The notes below the pieces were generated by a model. It did not search any database. It worked only from the letters and a program-made list of their open reading frames with translations, and was not told where the DNA came from. The position numbers and the translations under genes were made by a program. From a virus, in the IMG/VR virus record IMGVR_UViG_3300020281_000053, positions 1-39,789 of that record: a stretch of 39,789 bases of DNA; one strand, written 5' to 3'. Each line of letters starts with the position of its first letter. Positions within the stretch are counted from its first letter, which is position 1. Positions 23,127-31,313 of this stretch are shown here, piece by piece.

Positions 23127-25311
23127 AGGAGCACTCGCTAAACTACTAGCAACAGAAAACCTAACTGTTGAGCATACTAAGTGCGAGACAGCATCATTCG
23201 ATGTCAAGAATAGAGTCCTCTCATTGCCCCTCTGGATCGCTTCAGAGAGCGTTTATGATATGTTAGTGGGTCATGAAGTAGGTCATGCTCTATATACACC
23301 TGCTGAAGAGTGGACAGATATGCTCAATGTGCCTCAGTCTTACGTCAATATTCTAGAGGATGTGCGTATCGAGAAAGCAATGAAAGAAAAGTTTCCAGGT
23401 CTTCGTAAAGATTTCTTCCAAGGTTACAAAGAGTTGAATGAAAAAGACTTCTTCGGTATCGAAATTCTTGACTTAGAGAAACTAAAACTAATTGACCGCA
23501 TCAATCTACATTATAAGGTAGGTATCGTTGATCATACTAAACCAATTCCATTCTTCTCAGATGAAGAAAACGAGTGGGTTGCACTAGCAGACAAGTGTGA
23601 GACATTTGACGATGTAACTGACCTTGCACGTCGTATCTTTGAGTGGCAAGGTGAGCAAAACGAAAAGCAAGAAGAGATTGACAATGCACCTTCTACTGAA
23701 GATGAAGGTTTCAGTGGTAAGCAAATGGATCAAATGAAGACTGAGGTAGGAGACAAAGAAGAGGAAGAAGGTCAAGCAGACGTGCCCAATACAATGAATC
23801 AAAGAGGTGAGTCTGATAGAGAAGAGAGTGATGAGTTTGATGACATGCCTGATCAATCTAATGAAGGTGGTTTTGAATACAACGACGGTGTTACAGATAA
23901 AAACTTTGCTGACAATCTTAAGGACATTGCAGACACAAACGACTACAACAATCCAACATACTGTGATGTGCCAGATGTAAATCTTAATCACTTAATCGTA
24001 AAACCAGAAGTATGGTTGACAGGTCTTAAAGAATTCTGGGGTAATGAAGTATACACTAACCCTGATCACAAAGACTACGTTGGTATTGACTTCTCTAAGG
24101 TTGACGCAAAGTATGCAGCATTCAAGAAGAAGTCTAATCAAGAAGTAAACTACATGGTTAAAGAGTTTGAGTGTAAAAAAGCAGCAACTGCATATGCTAG
24201 AGCATCTGTTTCTAAGACTGGTGTCCTAGATACTACTAAACTCTTCCAATACAAATACAATGATGATATCTTCAAGAAGATTACATCAACACCTGATGGT
24301 AAAAGTCATGGTCTTATCTTCCTACTTGACTGGTCAGGATCTATGTGTGCTCAACTACAGCAGACCGTCAAGCAACTTCTTTCTCTTGCACAATTCTGTC
24401 GTAAAGTAAAGATTCCATTCGTTGTATATTCATTCAGCGATTCATACTGGGAGTATCGTGACCCAGAAGCACCTTACAGAAGTCGTGACAATGACTATGC
24501 AGCATACAAGAATGCTCCTAAGGCAGGTGAGTTTTCTATCTACACTCAACTACGTCTAATTCAATTACTTGATAGTGATTCAAACAAGGCAACATTTGAT
24601 GAGCAGGCACATATGTTATTCAGACTAGGTGCTCACTTTGAAAACAGATATGATCATTGGGGTTACAACTATCCTATTCCTCCTAACATGAATCTAGGTG
24701 GCACACCACTCAATGACTCTCTAGTTTGCTTAAAGACTATCATCCCTACATTCAAAGCAAAGTATGGTGTAGAAAAATTACATGTTGTTACACTTACTGA
24801 CGGCGAATCAAATACAATCGGTGTCCTACAGCAACCACGTTACGACTATGACACAGGTTTATACAGAGGAGGAGTCCATGGAGCAGCAGTTGTCAGAGAC
24901 AGAAAATTAGGTTATCATAGTAAAGCATCTAGAGATTCACATTCTGGTATGACTACTATCCTTCTTTCATATCTCAAGAATAGATTCCCTGAGTCTAACT
25001 TCATAGGTTTCCGTGTTATCTCAGGTCAAGATTGTGGTCACTTCCTAAAGTGGAATGTATCAACTAATCAGGAGATTGACTATGATGCTAAAATGAAACA
25101 GTGGAGAAAAGACAAGTCACTATGTCTTCGCAACACAAACGGATACCAAGAGTTGTTTCTTCTCAACCAAAAGACTATGAATGTCGAGACAGAGTTTGAG
25201 GTCAAGCAAGATGCTACTAACGCACAGATCAGGACTGCATTCAAGAAGTCACTCGGTGCTAAAGCAAACAACAAAAAAGTCCTAACCAATTTCATCACAC
25301 AGATTGCATGA
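23107..25311 (+). CDS. cobT: CobT-like protein: zincin-like domain plus VWA domain
   Basis: 734 residues. Commonly annotated in cyanophages as cobalt chelatase CobT subunit. Near the N-terminus GHEVGHAL (H56, E57, H60) followed by ILEDVRIE (E84, E89) has the form of a zinc-metallopeptidase (HExxH...E). Residues ~190-270 are acidic and disordered. The C-terminal von Willebrand A domain has the metal-binding MIDAS motif DWSGS (D408, S410, S412), GGTPLND and LTDGES. VWA proteins of this kind act with MoxR-type AAA+ ATPases, and one (CobS-like) is encoded nearby. The catalytic CobN subunit is not in the window, so cobalt insertion could only occur with host or other proteins; a distinct remodelling role is possible. 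Confidence 0.88.
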   Translation: MSQQEIKGALAKLLATENLTVEHTKCETASFDVKNRVLSLPLWIASESVYDMLVGHEVGHALYTPAEEWTDMLNVPQSYVNILEDVRIEKAMKEKFPGLRKDFFQGYKELNEKDFFGIEILDLEKLKLIDRINLHYKVGIVDHTKPIPFFSDEENEWVALADKCETFDDVTDLARRIFEWQGEQNEKQEEIDNAPSTEDEGFSGKQMDQMKTEVGDKEEEEGQADVPNTMNQRGESDREESDEFDDMPDQSNEGGFEYNDGVTDKNFADNLKDIADTNDYNNPTYCDVPDVNLNHLIVKPEVWLTGLKEFWGNEVYTNPDHKDYVGIDFSKVDAKYAAFKKKSNQEVNYMVKEFECKKAATAYARASVSKTGVLDTTKLFQYKYNDDIFKKITSTPDGKSHGLIFLLDWSGSMCAQLQQTVKQLLSLAQFCRKVKIPFVVYSFSDSYWEYRDPEAPYRSRDNDYAAYKNAPKAGEFSIYTQLRLIQLLDSDSNKATFDEQAHMLFRLGAHFENRYDHWGYNYPIPPNMNLGGTPLNDSLVCLKTIIPTFKAKYGVEKLHVVTLTDGESNTIGVLQQPRYDYDTGLYRGGVHGAAVVRDRKLGYHSKASRDSHSGMTTILLSYLKNRFPESNFIGFRVISGQDCGHFLKWNVSTNQEIDYDAKMKQWRKDKSLCLRNTNGYQELFLLNQKTMNVETEFEVKQDATNAQIRTAFKKSLGAKANNKKVLTNFITQIA

Positions 25312-25856
25312 ATATCTTCGCAGTTAACAACGACCCTTATCTGTCAGCATACCAGTTGCCAGATAAGCATGTTGTTAAGATGCCCCTAGAAACATGTCAA
25401 ATGCTCAGCATTGTATATTCTGACTGGTATCACAGTATCGGTCAGATTTTCAAGTCTGATGGCACACCATATAAAACAGAGAAGGGTGCCTTCCGTAATC
25501 ATCCATGCACCAAGTGGGTAGCAGAGTCTAATCACAATATTGCATGGTTGATTGAGCATGGTATTGCACTTTGTGAAGAGTATACTTATAGATATGATAA
25601 GAAACATGGATGTGAAGATAGTATAAGATTTGCTGCAGCAATAGCACCCGAAGGTTGTAGTGCTAGACACACACCATTCGCTCGTGCTATGCCAGACAAG
25701 TGGAAGTTTGACTATGATATCCCTACCACACTTGCGTATAGACGCTATGTTGCTAGTAAACCATGGGCAGCAGATAATTACCTTCGTAAACCAGAGCGTA
25801 GACCAGTTTGGATAGTGTCCACTAACAGTGGCATTGCAGATTTTATTCTTGTATAA
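25308..25856 (+). CDS. Conserved hypothetical protein
   Basis: A 182-residue protein overlapping cobT by ATGA. Strong family-like pattern: DPYLSAYQLPDKHVVKMPLETCQMLS at the start, then NHPCTKWVAESNHNIAWLIEHGIALCEEYTYRYDKKHGCED (~65-105). The spacing of Asp-Lys-His and His-Pro residues suggests an enzyme active site or metal site. The pattern is shared by other phage proteins of unknown function. I considered a pyrimidine-dimer glycosylase-like fold but cannot support it. Confidence 0.75.
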   Translation: MNIFAVNNDPYLSAYQLPDKHVVKMPLETCQMLSIVYSDWYHSIGQIFKSDGTPYKTEKGAFRNHPCTKWVAESNHNIAWLIEHGIALCEEYTYRYDKKHGCEDSIRFAAAIAPEGCSARHTPFARAMPDKWKFDYDIPTTLAYRRYVASKPWAADNYLRKPERRPVWIVSTNSGIADFILV

Positions 25857-25857
25857 T
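25852..25857 (+). promoter_or_regulatory. Candidate -10 TATAAT before cobS
   Basis: Perfect TATAAT 29 bases before ATG 25886, overlapping the stop of the previous gene. No clear -35 at proper spacing. Confidence 0.4.
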
Positions 25858-25885
25858 ATTCATATAGACACAAACAAATACGATT

Positions 25886-26980
25886 ATGCCTTTCGAGCCA
25901 GTCCCAGTTACTACAGAAGATTTCAAAGCATATCTTTCTGACAAGCACGGTAACGACATCACATTCCAAAACTTAGTTGAAGCATCAGATCACTTCAACT
26001 GCTCCGTAGCAACGGTCAAGAAAAGACTTAAGCAATACAAAAAAGGTATTGGTAAGTGGGATCTCTCAATTACTGAGCAACTTGAGAAGGCACTCGCAGC
26101 ATCACCTCTAACTGCAACAGTCAAAGAAAAATTGATTCCAACTAAAGACGACAACTTTGTGCCCTTCGGTAACTTCTCTGATCTTAAGAAGATCATCAAG
26201 TCCAAGGTATTCTACCCTGCATTCATCACAGGTCTATCAGGTAACGGTAAGACCATGAGTGTAGAGCAGGCATGTGCCCAGTTGAATCGTGAGGTGATTC
26301 GTGTTAACATTACTATTGAGACTGATGAAGACGATTTGATCGGTGGATTCAGACTTGTCGATGGCAACACTGTGTGGCATAATGGTCCTGTAGTCGAAGC
26401 ACTCGAGCGTGGTGCAGTCCTTCTTCTTGATGAGATTGACCTTGCATCTAACAAAATCCTTTGTCTTCAGTCTATACTAGAAGGTAAAGGTGTCTTCCTC
26501 AAGAAGATCGGTAGATATGTATTACCTGCTAAAGGTTTTACAGTTATCGCTACTGCTAACACAAAAGGTAAGGGTAGTGATGATGGTCGTTTTATCGGCA
26601 CTAATGTCCTCAACGAAGCATTCCTTGAGAGATTCCCATTGACATTCGAGCAAGAGTATCCTACTCCTGCTATCGAGACTAAGATGCTAAACAACTACTG
26701 CAAAGAGTTGGATGCATGTGATGACAAATACATCGCTAACTTAGTTACATGGGCAGACATGATTCGTAGGACATTCAGAGAAGGTGGTGTTGACGAAGTT
26801 ATCTCAACTCGTCGTCTTGTGCACATCATTCGTGCATATGCTATCTTCAGCGATCGTGCTAAAGCAATCAAAGTTTGTCTAAACAGATTCGATGACGAGA
26901 CAAAACAGTCATTCATGGATTTATATGATAAGATTGATGGTGAGGTAGACATGTCTAACGTAGCACAACTATTTTCCTAA
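25886..26980 (+). CDS. cobS: CobS-like MoxR-family AAA+ ATPase
   Basis: 364 residues. Walker A GLSGNGKT (116-123), Walker B LLLDEID (D182, E183), sensor FTVIATANTKGKG (~214-226) and arginine-finger region NEAFLERFPLTFE. Residues 1-55 include a helix-turn-helix-like segment (NLVEASDHFNCSVATVKKRLKQYKKG), also seen in other phage CobS-like proteins. In bacteria CobS and CobT form the ATPase of aerobic cobaltochelatase with CobN. Here only a CobT-like VWA protein is nearby, so either interaction with host CobN or an independent MoxR-VWA chaperone function is possible. cobS is part of the cyanophage core. Confidence 0.92.
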   Translation: MPFEPVPVTTEDFKAYLSDKHGNDITFQNLVEASDHFNCSVATVKKRLKQYKKGIGKWDLSITEQLEKALAASPLTATVKEKLIPTKDDNFVPFGNFSDLKKIIKSKVFYPAFITGLSGNGKTMSVEQACAQLNREVIRVNITIETDEDDLIGGFRLVDGNTVWHNGPVVEALERGAVLLLDEIDLASNKILCLQSILEGKGVFLKKIGRYVLPAKGFTVIATANTKGKGSDDGRFIGTNVLNEAFLERFPLTFEQEYPTPAIETKMLNNYCKELDACDDKYIANLVTWADMIRRTFREGGVDEVISTRRLVHIIRAYAIFSDRAKAIKVCLNRFDDETKQSFMDLYDKIDGEVDMSNVAQLFS

Positions 26981-27291
26981 TGGCATTCAAATATAATGAA
27001 GACGGCATCTTGCAAGAGGTGTCGTCTTACATTGCGACAACATACAAACAACATTATTCCTCAGGTGATGTTGGTGAAGGTATTCAAACACTCGACTTGA
27101 TTGAAGCAGTCGGTGATGCTGAGGCATTCTGCAGGTCAAATGCTATTAAGTATTTGTCACGCTATGATAAAAAGGGCACCGCAAGGGTTGACATTATGAA
27201 GGCAATGCATTATTGTATACTTCTAATGTGTTTTAACGACCGCACTAGCGTACGCATGCAAAACAAAATTGATCAACAACATTATGAATGA
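26980..27291 (+). CDS. DUF3310-family protein
   Basis: A 103-residue protein. The order YSSGDVGEGIQTLDLIEAVGDAEAFCRSNAIKYLSRYDKKGTARVDIMKAMHYC follows DUF3310 (IQ-x-DL-E... FcxxNaIKYl-RyxkKg... DL-KA-wY), a small helical phage family sometimes annotated as nucleotide kinase-like without experimental basis. Joined by TAATG to cobS and overlaps the gp45 start. Confidence 0.82.
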   Translation: MAFKYNEDGILQEVSSYIATTYKQHYSSGDVGEGIQTLDLIEAVGDAEAFCRSNAIKYLSRYDKKGTARVDIMKAMHYCILLMCFNDRTSVRMQNKIDQQHYE

Positions 27292-28015
27292 AGCACAAGA
27301 GATCCGTCTCTCCAAAAAGACTATTGGTTTCCTAAAGAATTTTAGTGAGATTAATAAGTCGATTGTAATTAAAGCACTGGATAAAACTCTTGCAACAATG
27401 GCGGTTAATAAGAATATTCTTGCATTTTCTTCTTGCTCAGAAGAGTTTCCAGAGGATATTCCCATCTATGATCTTCCATTATTTGTGAAGACTTGCTCTA
27501 TGTTTGAGCAACCACATCTAGTATTTCTAGGAAAGAATAAAGTCTATATTGCAGACAAAGCAACCAAGGGTAAAGCGACTTATATGAAGTCTGACCCTGA
27601 TATCATTGTGCAACCTCCAAAAACTTACGACCCTAATCTTCCTGAGAAGGTTGTAAACTTTGAGTTGACTATGAAGAATTTAAAACTTCTTCGTGAAGCA
27701 GCATACAACTTTGGTGTGACTGATTTCTGTGTCAATTCTTTCCAAGGAGAGTTGTCTATTTCTGTTAGAGATAAAAAGACTGAATCTAGTCATGTATTCT
27801 CAGTCCCTGTAGACAAAGTAATCTGGGAAGCAGAATTCTGGGGCACTACACCTACTCATGAGCGTAACTTCTGTTACTGCCTTAAGATGGAAAACCTTAA
27901 GATTCTTGATGGCACATATCATGTGTGTATTTCAGACAAGAATGTAATTAATTTCAACTCTTTATCTGAGTCATCACTTAATTACTTCATCGCTCTGGAG
28001 CCTAATCAAGACTAA
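27284..28015 (+). CDS. gp45: Sliding clamp gp45
   Basis: DNA polymerase processivity clamp (trimeric ring) and activator of late promoters with gp55. 243 residues from ATG 27284 (T4: 228); an in-frame TTG at 27269 is less likely. The family start EIRLSKKTIGFLKNFSEINKSIVIKA and IYDLPLFVKTCSMFEQPHLVF are typical, as is NFELTMKNLKLLREAAYNFGVTDF (~125-150). Overlaps the upstream gene by 8 bases and gp44 by TAATG. Confidence 0.95.
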   Translation: MNEAQEIRLSKKTIGFLKNFSEINKSIVIKALDKTLATMAVNKNILAFSSCSEEFPEDIPIYDLPLFVKTCSMFEQPHLVFLGKNKVYIADKATKGKATYMKSDPDIIVQPPKTYDPNLPEKVVNFELTMKNLKLLREAAYNFGVTDFCVNSFQGELSISVRDKKTESSHVFSVPVDKVIWEAEFWGTTPTHERNFCYCLKMENLKILDGTYHVCISDKNVINFNSLSESSLNYFIALEPNQD

Positions 28016-28956
28016 TGAGTAAACTGTTTCTTTGGGTTGAAAAGTATCGTCCAAGGACAGTTTCTGATTGCATCCTAACAGATGTCAACCAAGCAGTTTT
28101 CCAAGGATATGTAGATAATGGAGAGATTCCTAATCTACTTTTGCCTGGCACTGCAGGTATCGGTAAAACTACCCTTGCCAAGGCACTGTGTGAAGAAATT
28201 GGTGCTGACTATTATCTAATCAATGGATCTGATGAAGGTCGTTACTTAGATACAGTCCGCACAAAGTGTAAGTCCTTTGCATCATCCTCGTCTCTTGTGG
28301 GAGGTAAACACAAGGTCGTAATTATTGATGAGGCAGACAATTCTACACCCGATGTGCAGTTACTATTGCGTGCTGTCATCGAGGAGTTTCAGAATAACTG
28401 TCGTTTTATTTTCACATGTAACTATATCAACAAGATCATTGACCCTATCAAGAGTCGATGCTCTGTTGTAGATATGTCTACTAAGGGAAAGAATCGTGCC
28501 ATCCTCGCTTCTAATTTTCATAAGCGATGCATGGAGATTCTTACTAAAGAAAATATTGAATACGATGCAAAAGTATTAGCAGAGGTAGTCGGTAAGTATT
28601 TCCCTGACTTTCGTCGCACACTCAATGAGTTGCAGGCATATTCCTCTACAGGTAAGATCGATGTTGGTATCTTAGGAAGGTCTAACAGTCAAAATATTGA
28701 CAAGTTAATTAATTTCCTAAAGAATAAAGAGTTTACTAACATGCGTAAGTGGGTTGTCACTAATATGGACAACGATTATAAGGTATTGTTTCGTGCTATA
28801 TACGATAAATTGTATGATTATCTCCAACCTCAATCAATACCTGAGGCGGTGCTCATCATAGGTGAGTATCAATACAAGGCAGCATTCGTTGCTGACATGG
28901 AGATCAACTCTGTTGCATTCTTAACTGAAATTATGATGAGGTGTGAATTCAAATAA
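28015..28956 (+). CDS. gp44: Clamp loader large subunit gp44
   Basis: AAA+ ATPase that with gp62 opens and loads the gp45 clamp. 313 residues (T4: 319). WVEKYRPRTVSDCIL at the start, Walker A GTAGIGKT (45-52), Walker B IIDEADN (D105-D108), the SRC arginine-finger motif in DPIKSRCSVVDM (~143-154). Normally next to gp62, but here separated from it by a ~3.9-kb accessory block. Confidence 0.96.
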   Translation: MSKLFLWVEKYRPRTVSDCILTDVNQAVFQGYVDNGEIPNLLLPGTAGIGKTTLAKALCEEIGADYYLINGSDEGRYLDTVRTKCKSFASSSSLVGGKHKVVIIDEADNSTPDVQLLLRAVIEEFQNNCRFIFTCNYINKIIDPIKSRCSVVDMSTKGKNRAILASNFHKRCMEILTKENIEYDAKVLAEVVGKYFPDFRRTLNELQAYSSTGKIDVGILGRSNSQNIDKLINFLKNKEFTNMRKWVVTNMDNDYKVLFRAIYDKLYDYLQPQSIPEAVLIIGEYQYKAAFVADMEINSVAFLTEIMMRCEFK

Positions 28957-28972
28957 ATGTCAAGATTTTGAG

Positions 28973-29005
28973 CATGACATGTCATGACATGGCACGACAT
29001 GGCAC
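28973..29005 (+). repeat. Tandem decamer repeats with internal palindromes
   Basis: Three consecutive decamers CATGACATGT, CATGACATGG and CACGACATGG plus CAC of a fourth. The first junction makes the perfect 12-base palindrome ATGACATGTCAT. They occupy the gap after gp44, 8 bases upstream of a sigma70 -35 box, a natural operator position. Confidence 0.85.
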
Positions 29006-29012
29006 AAAACCC

Positions 29013-29041
29013 TTGTTATACCAATAGGTTTGTGATATTAT
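29013..29041 (+). promoter_or_regulatory. Extended -10 sigma70 promoter for the accessory block
   Basis: TTGTTA (29013-29018), a 17-base spacer and TATTAT (29036-29041) preceded by TGA, an extended -10. Start expected near 29048, 17 bases before ATG 29065. Decamer repeats lie just upstream. Confidence 0.7.
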
Positions 29042-29064
29042 TATCATAGTTACATAAAATTCAA

Positions 29065-29922
29065 ATGAAACAAATTATTACTCTTCCTTTCAACCCACTC
29101 TCAAAAACGAAAGACGCAAAGGTCACAGCAATGACACCTGCCATGGCAAGAATAATTCTTACACATCATAACGGTGATAATCGTCAATTATTCCCATCGC
29201 AGGTCAATAAGATTGCTCAATCTGTTAAAACTTCTGGGTGGTTATTTGATGGTAATCCAATCGCTTTTAATTACCAAGGTAACTTAACAGAGGGTCAACA
29301 TAGATTGAAATTTATTGCCACGCAAGATGATGGTGAGTATGATGTTGTGGTTGTTGTTGGAGTAGAACCTGATACTTTCTCTAATGCTGCTCTTGGAAAA
29401 GCTCGTCGTCCTCATGATGAAATTTATAGAAAAGATAAGACCGCTAAGGCTTCACAAACTGCTGCTTTGGGAGATATAATGAAACGTAGAAAAGGAGAGA
29501 GGTTTACTATCAATACTGCTGTCAGAAATTGGGAGGATTGGAAAGATGAAATTATAAAAGGAGAAGATCTTTGCAATACATTTTTAAGTGGGACTTCAGA
29601 TTACTCATCACAAACTAAAACTATTGTTGCGTGGGCATCTCTTTGTGTGAATGCTAAGTATGCTGATCAAGTAGAAGCATTTTTAGACCTTCTCAAGGAT
29701 CAAGTAAATGAAAAAGGTGTTACTCGTTTGACAAAAGATTTTTATGAAACCTTTAAAGATCTTTCATGGAATATGGGTAACGAACCTAAACTCACACTCA
29801 TGTATAATATGCTTTGCCTTGCTATGGATAGGTTTTTAGAGAGACCTGACGGAGCAATCGCTCTTAATTATAGTATTACCAACTCTACCAATAGTAAATG
29901 TTACCGTAAATTCCTAGCATGA
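29065..29922 (+). CDS. ParB-like (GQHRL-motif) protein
   Basis: A 285-residue protein whose N-terminal domain reads SGWLFDGNPIAFNYQGNLTEGQHRLKFIA (~57-85), with the (D/E)GQHR box (E76-R80) of the ParB/sulfiredoxin-like superfamily; GQHR corresponds to the GERR box which in ParB contacts CTP. The next part, VVGVEPDTFSNAALGKARRPHDE, and a helical C-terminal half fit the phage/plasmid family of this type, whose function is unknown. Its own sigma70 promoter and upstream palindromic repeats suggest early, possibly autoregulated expression. It starts the accessory block between gp44 and gp62. There is no Shine-Dalgarno sequence. Confidence 0.75.
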   Translation: MKQIITLPFNPLSKTKDAKVTAMTPAMARIILTHHNGDNRQLFPSQVNKIAQSVKTSGWLFDGNPIAFNYQGNLTEGQHRLKFIATQDDGEYDVVVVVGVEPDTFSNAALGKARRPHDEIYRKDKTAKASQTAALGDIMKRRKGERFTINTAVRNWEDWKDEIIKGEDLCNTFLSGTSDYSSQTKTIVAWASLCVNAKYADQVEAFLDLLKDQVNEKGVTRLTKDFYETFKDLSWNMGNEPKLTLMYNMLCLAMDRFLERPDGAIALNYSITNSTNSKCYRKFLA

Positions 29923-30077
29923 TCACTCCAAGGACACCTAGAAGATGGAAATCATCTAAAAGAGTTTTAATTTTCCTAGCAGTTACAGGTCTGGCAAGAG
30001 TATTGATCTTTGCTGTCCCTGTAGTGGGTGTTTGGTTTGGTGTAACTCAGACAGAAGAGGTGCGTAATGAAAACTGA
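29919..30077 (+). CDS. 52-residue membrane protein
   Basis: ATG 29919 overlaps the stop of the ParB-like gene (ATGA) and the frame ends at 30077, 11 bases into the next gene. A basic N-terminus (TPRTPRRWKSSKR) precedes a transmembrane helix (VLIFLAVTGLARVLIFAVPVVGVWFGV), a positive-inside arrangement. Coupling at both ends supports translation. Unknown role. Confidence 0.6.
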   Translation: MITPRTPRRWKSSKRVLIFLAVTGLARVLIFAVPVVGVWFGVTQTEEVRNEN

Positions 30078-30699
30078 CTACACAGAGAAACTTTGGTTTC
30101 CTGTTAGAGTGTGGGAGTTTACAAGTCCTAAGTCTCTATGGAAAAAAACTTTTGAATTAGCACAAAAAGAAGAATACAGAGCATATAATACAGATGGTGG
30201 AGTAGGCACATCACATCCACACCTTGAGCAACGTCCCGAGTGGAATGAGTTGAAGGTGTGGTTAGAATTATGTGCCAATAAAATCCTAAAGGATAACAAA
30301 TTCCTTGCTGATAGGATGGAAATTACATCAATGTGGTGTAATAGAGCGAATGCTGAGACAGGTCATCATCACACTCCACATAGACATCCCATGTCTTATT
30401 GGAGTAGTATCTACTACATCACAAAAGCAACTCCTACTACGTTTGTAGACCCTCTTGCACAGAGAGAATGGGCACAGTTGCATTTAGATGGAGGTCCGTA
30501 TCCAGAAACTAGATATAATTACTGTCCAGAGCCAGGCACACTATTAATTTTTCCTGCTTACCTAGTGCATGGGTCACAACCTAACGTAAGAGTGGTTGAT
30601 AGACTCACACTTGCTGCTAACTTCTTCCCTTTTGGAAATCAAAATATAGGTGGATGGGATGTGCCTATGATGAATCTAGAAAAGAAGGATGTTAAATGA
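30067..30699 (+). CDS. 2OG-Fe(II) oxygenase (first of two)
   Basis: A 210-residue protein of the 2-oxoglutarate/Fe(II)-dependent oxygenase superfamily, close to the type common in cyanophages (PF13759-like). Fe/2OG-binding residues: HRHPMSYWSSIYYI (H105 or H107), the Asp in TTFVDP (D128), H168 in FPAYLVHGS and R179 in VDRLTLAANFF for 2OG. An intact double-stranded beta-helix motif set. Substrate unknown; such enzymes hydroxylate proteins, nucleobases or small molecules. Adjacent to a second copy and a DNA methylase. Confidence 0.88.
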   Translation: MKTDYTEKLWFPVRVWEFTSPKSLWKKTFELAQKEEYRAYNTDGGVGTSHPHLEQRPEWNELKVWLELCANKILKDNKFLADRMEITSMWCNRANAETGHHHTPHRHPMSYWSSIYYITKATPTTFVDPLAQREWAQLHLDGGPYPETRYNYCPEPGTLLIFPAYLVHGSQPNVRVVDRLTLAANFFPFGNQNIGGWDVPMMNLEKKDVK

Positions 30700-31313
30700 A
30701 AATAAACAAATTATTCCCAGTTATTGTCCCAGAATTTACCTATGAAGAAGATCTTGAAGAAATTAAAGAATCTCTTAGATCCGAGAGAAGAGAGCAGTTT
30801 AATTTTCCAGAGGGAGTTGAGACGACGTGTGGCAACCTTCACAAAAATGAGAGATTCCACTCGCTCGTAGAGTGGTTTGAAGAATGTCTAGAAGAATATA
30901 AAGTGACATTTGCTCTACAATGTGATAGACTAGACATATCACTCATGTGGGGCAACATTGCACCTGCAGGATCAGGGGTAGGGCACCCACGACACAGACA
31001 TAATATGTCATTAGTCTCAGGAGTTTTCTATCTTACAAATGGAGTAGCAACAGTATTCCATGATCCAGTATATCCTCGCACAATGGACTGTATGGAGGTC
31101 ATATCTGACAATCTTAAAGTCCGTGGAGGTCCTATAGAAAAGATCGCAGCAGAAGAGGGTAAACTCATTCTGTTTCCTTCATGGTTAGTCCATGAAAGTG
31201 ATCGCCATTTCTTTGATTATGATAGGATGACCATTAGTTTTAATGCGTTTCCTGCAGGAAATATAAATCCTGGTCCTTTTGACTATCCAATGGCAAACAT
31301 TGAAGTATTATGA
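30696..31313 (+). CDS. 2OG-Fe(II) oxygenase (second of two)
   Basis: A 205-residue paralogue of its upstream neighbour, overlapping it by ATGA. Likely ligands: H100 or H102 (HPRHRHNMSLVSGVFYL), D123 (FHDP), H166 (FPSWLVHES) and R177 (YDRMTISFN). The shared layout but low overall identity points to an old duplication with different substrates, or two independently acquired members. Substrate unknown. Confidence 0.88.
   Translation: MKINKLFPVIVPEFTYEEDLEEIKESLRSERREQFNFPEGVETTCGNLHKNERFHSLVEWFEECLEEYKVTFALQCDRLDISLMWGNIAPAGSGVGHPRHRHNMSLVSGVFYLTNGVATVFHDPVYPRTMDCMEVISDNLKVRGGPIEKIAAEEGKLILFPSWLVHESDRHFFDYDRMTISFNAFPAGNINPGPFDYPMANIEVL

Noticed and set aside
23584-23991. Hydrophobic minus-strand frame opposite the CobT-like gene
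   Set aside because: Hydrophobicity is the mirror of the acidic Glu/Asp codons of the sense gene; no independent signals.
25308-25856. Pyrimidine-dimer glycosylase (DenV-like) assignment
   Set aside because: Only a vague similarity in charged residues near the N-terminus; catalytic Thr/Glu of DenV cannot be placed.
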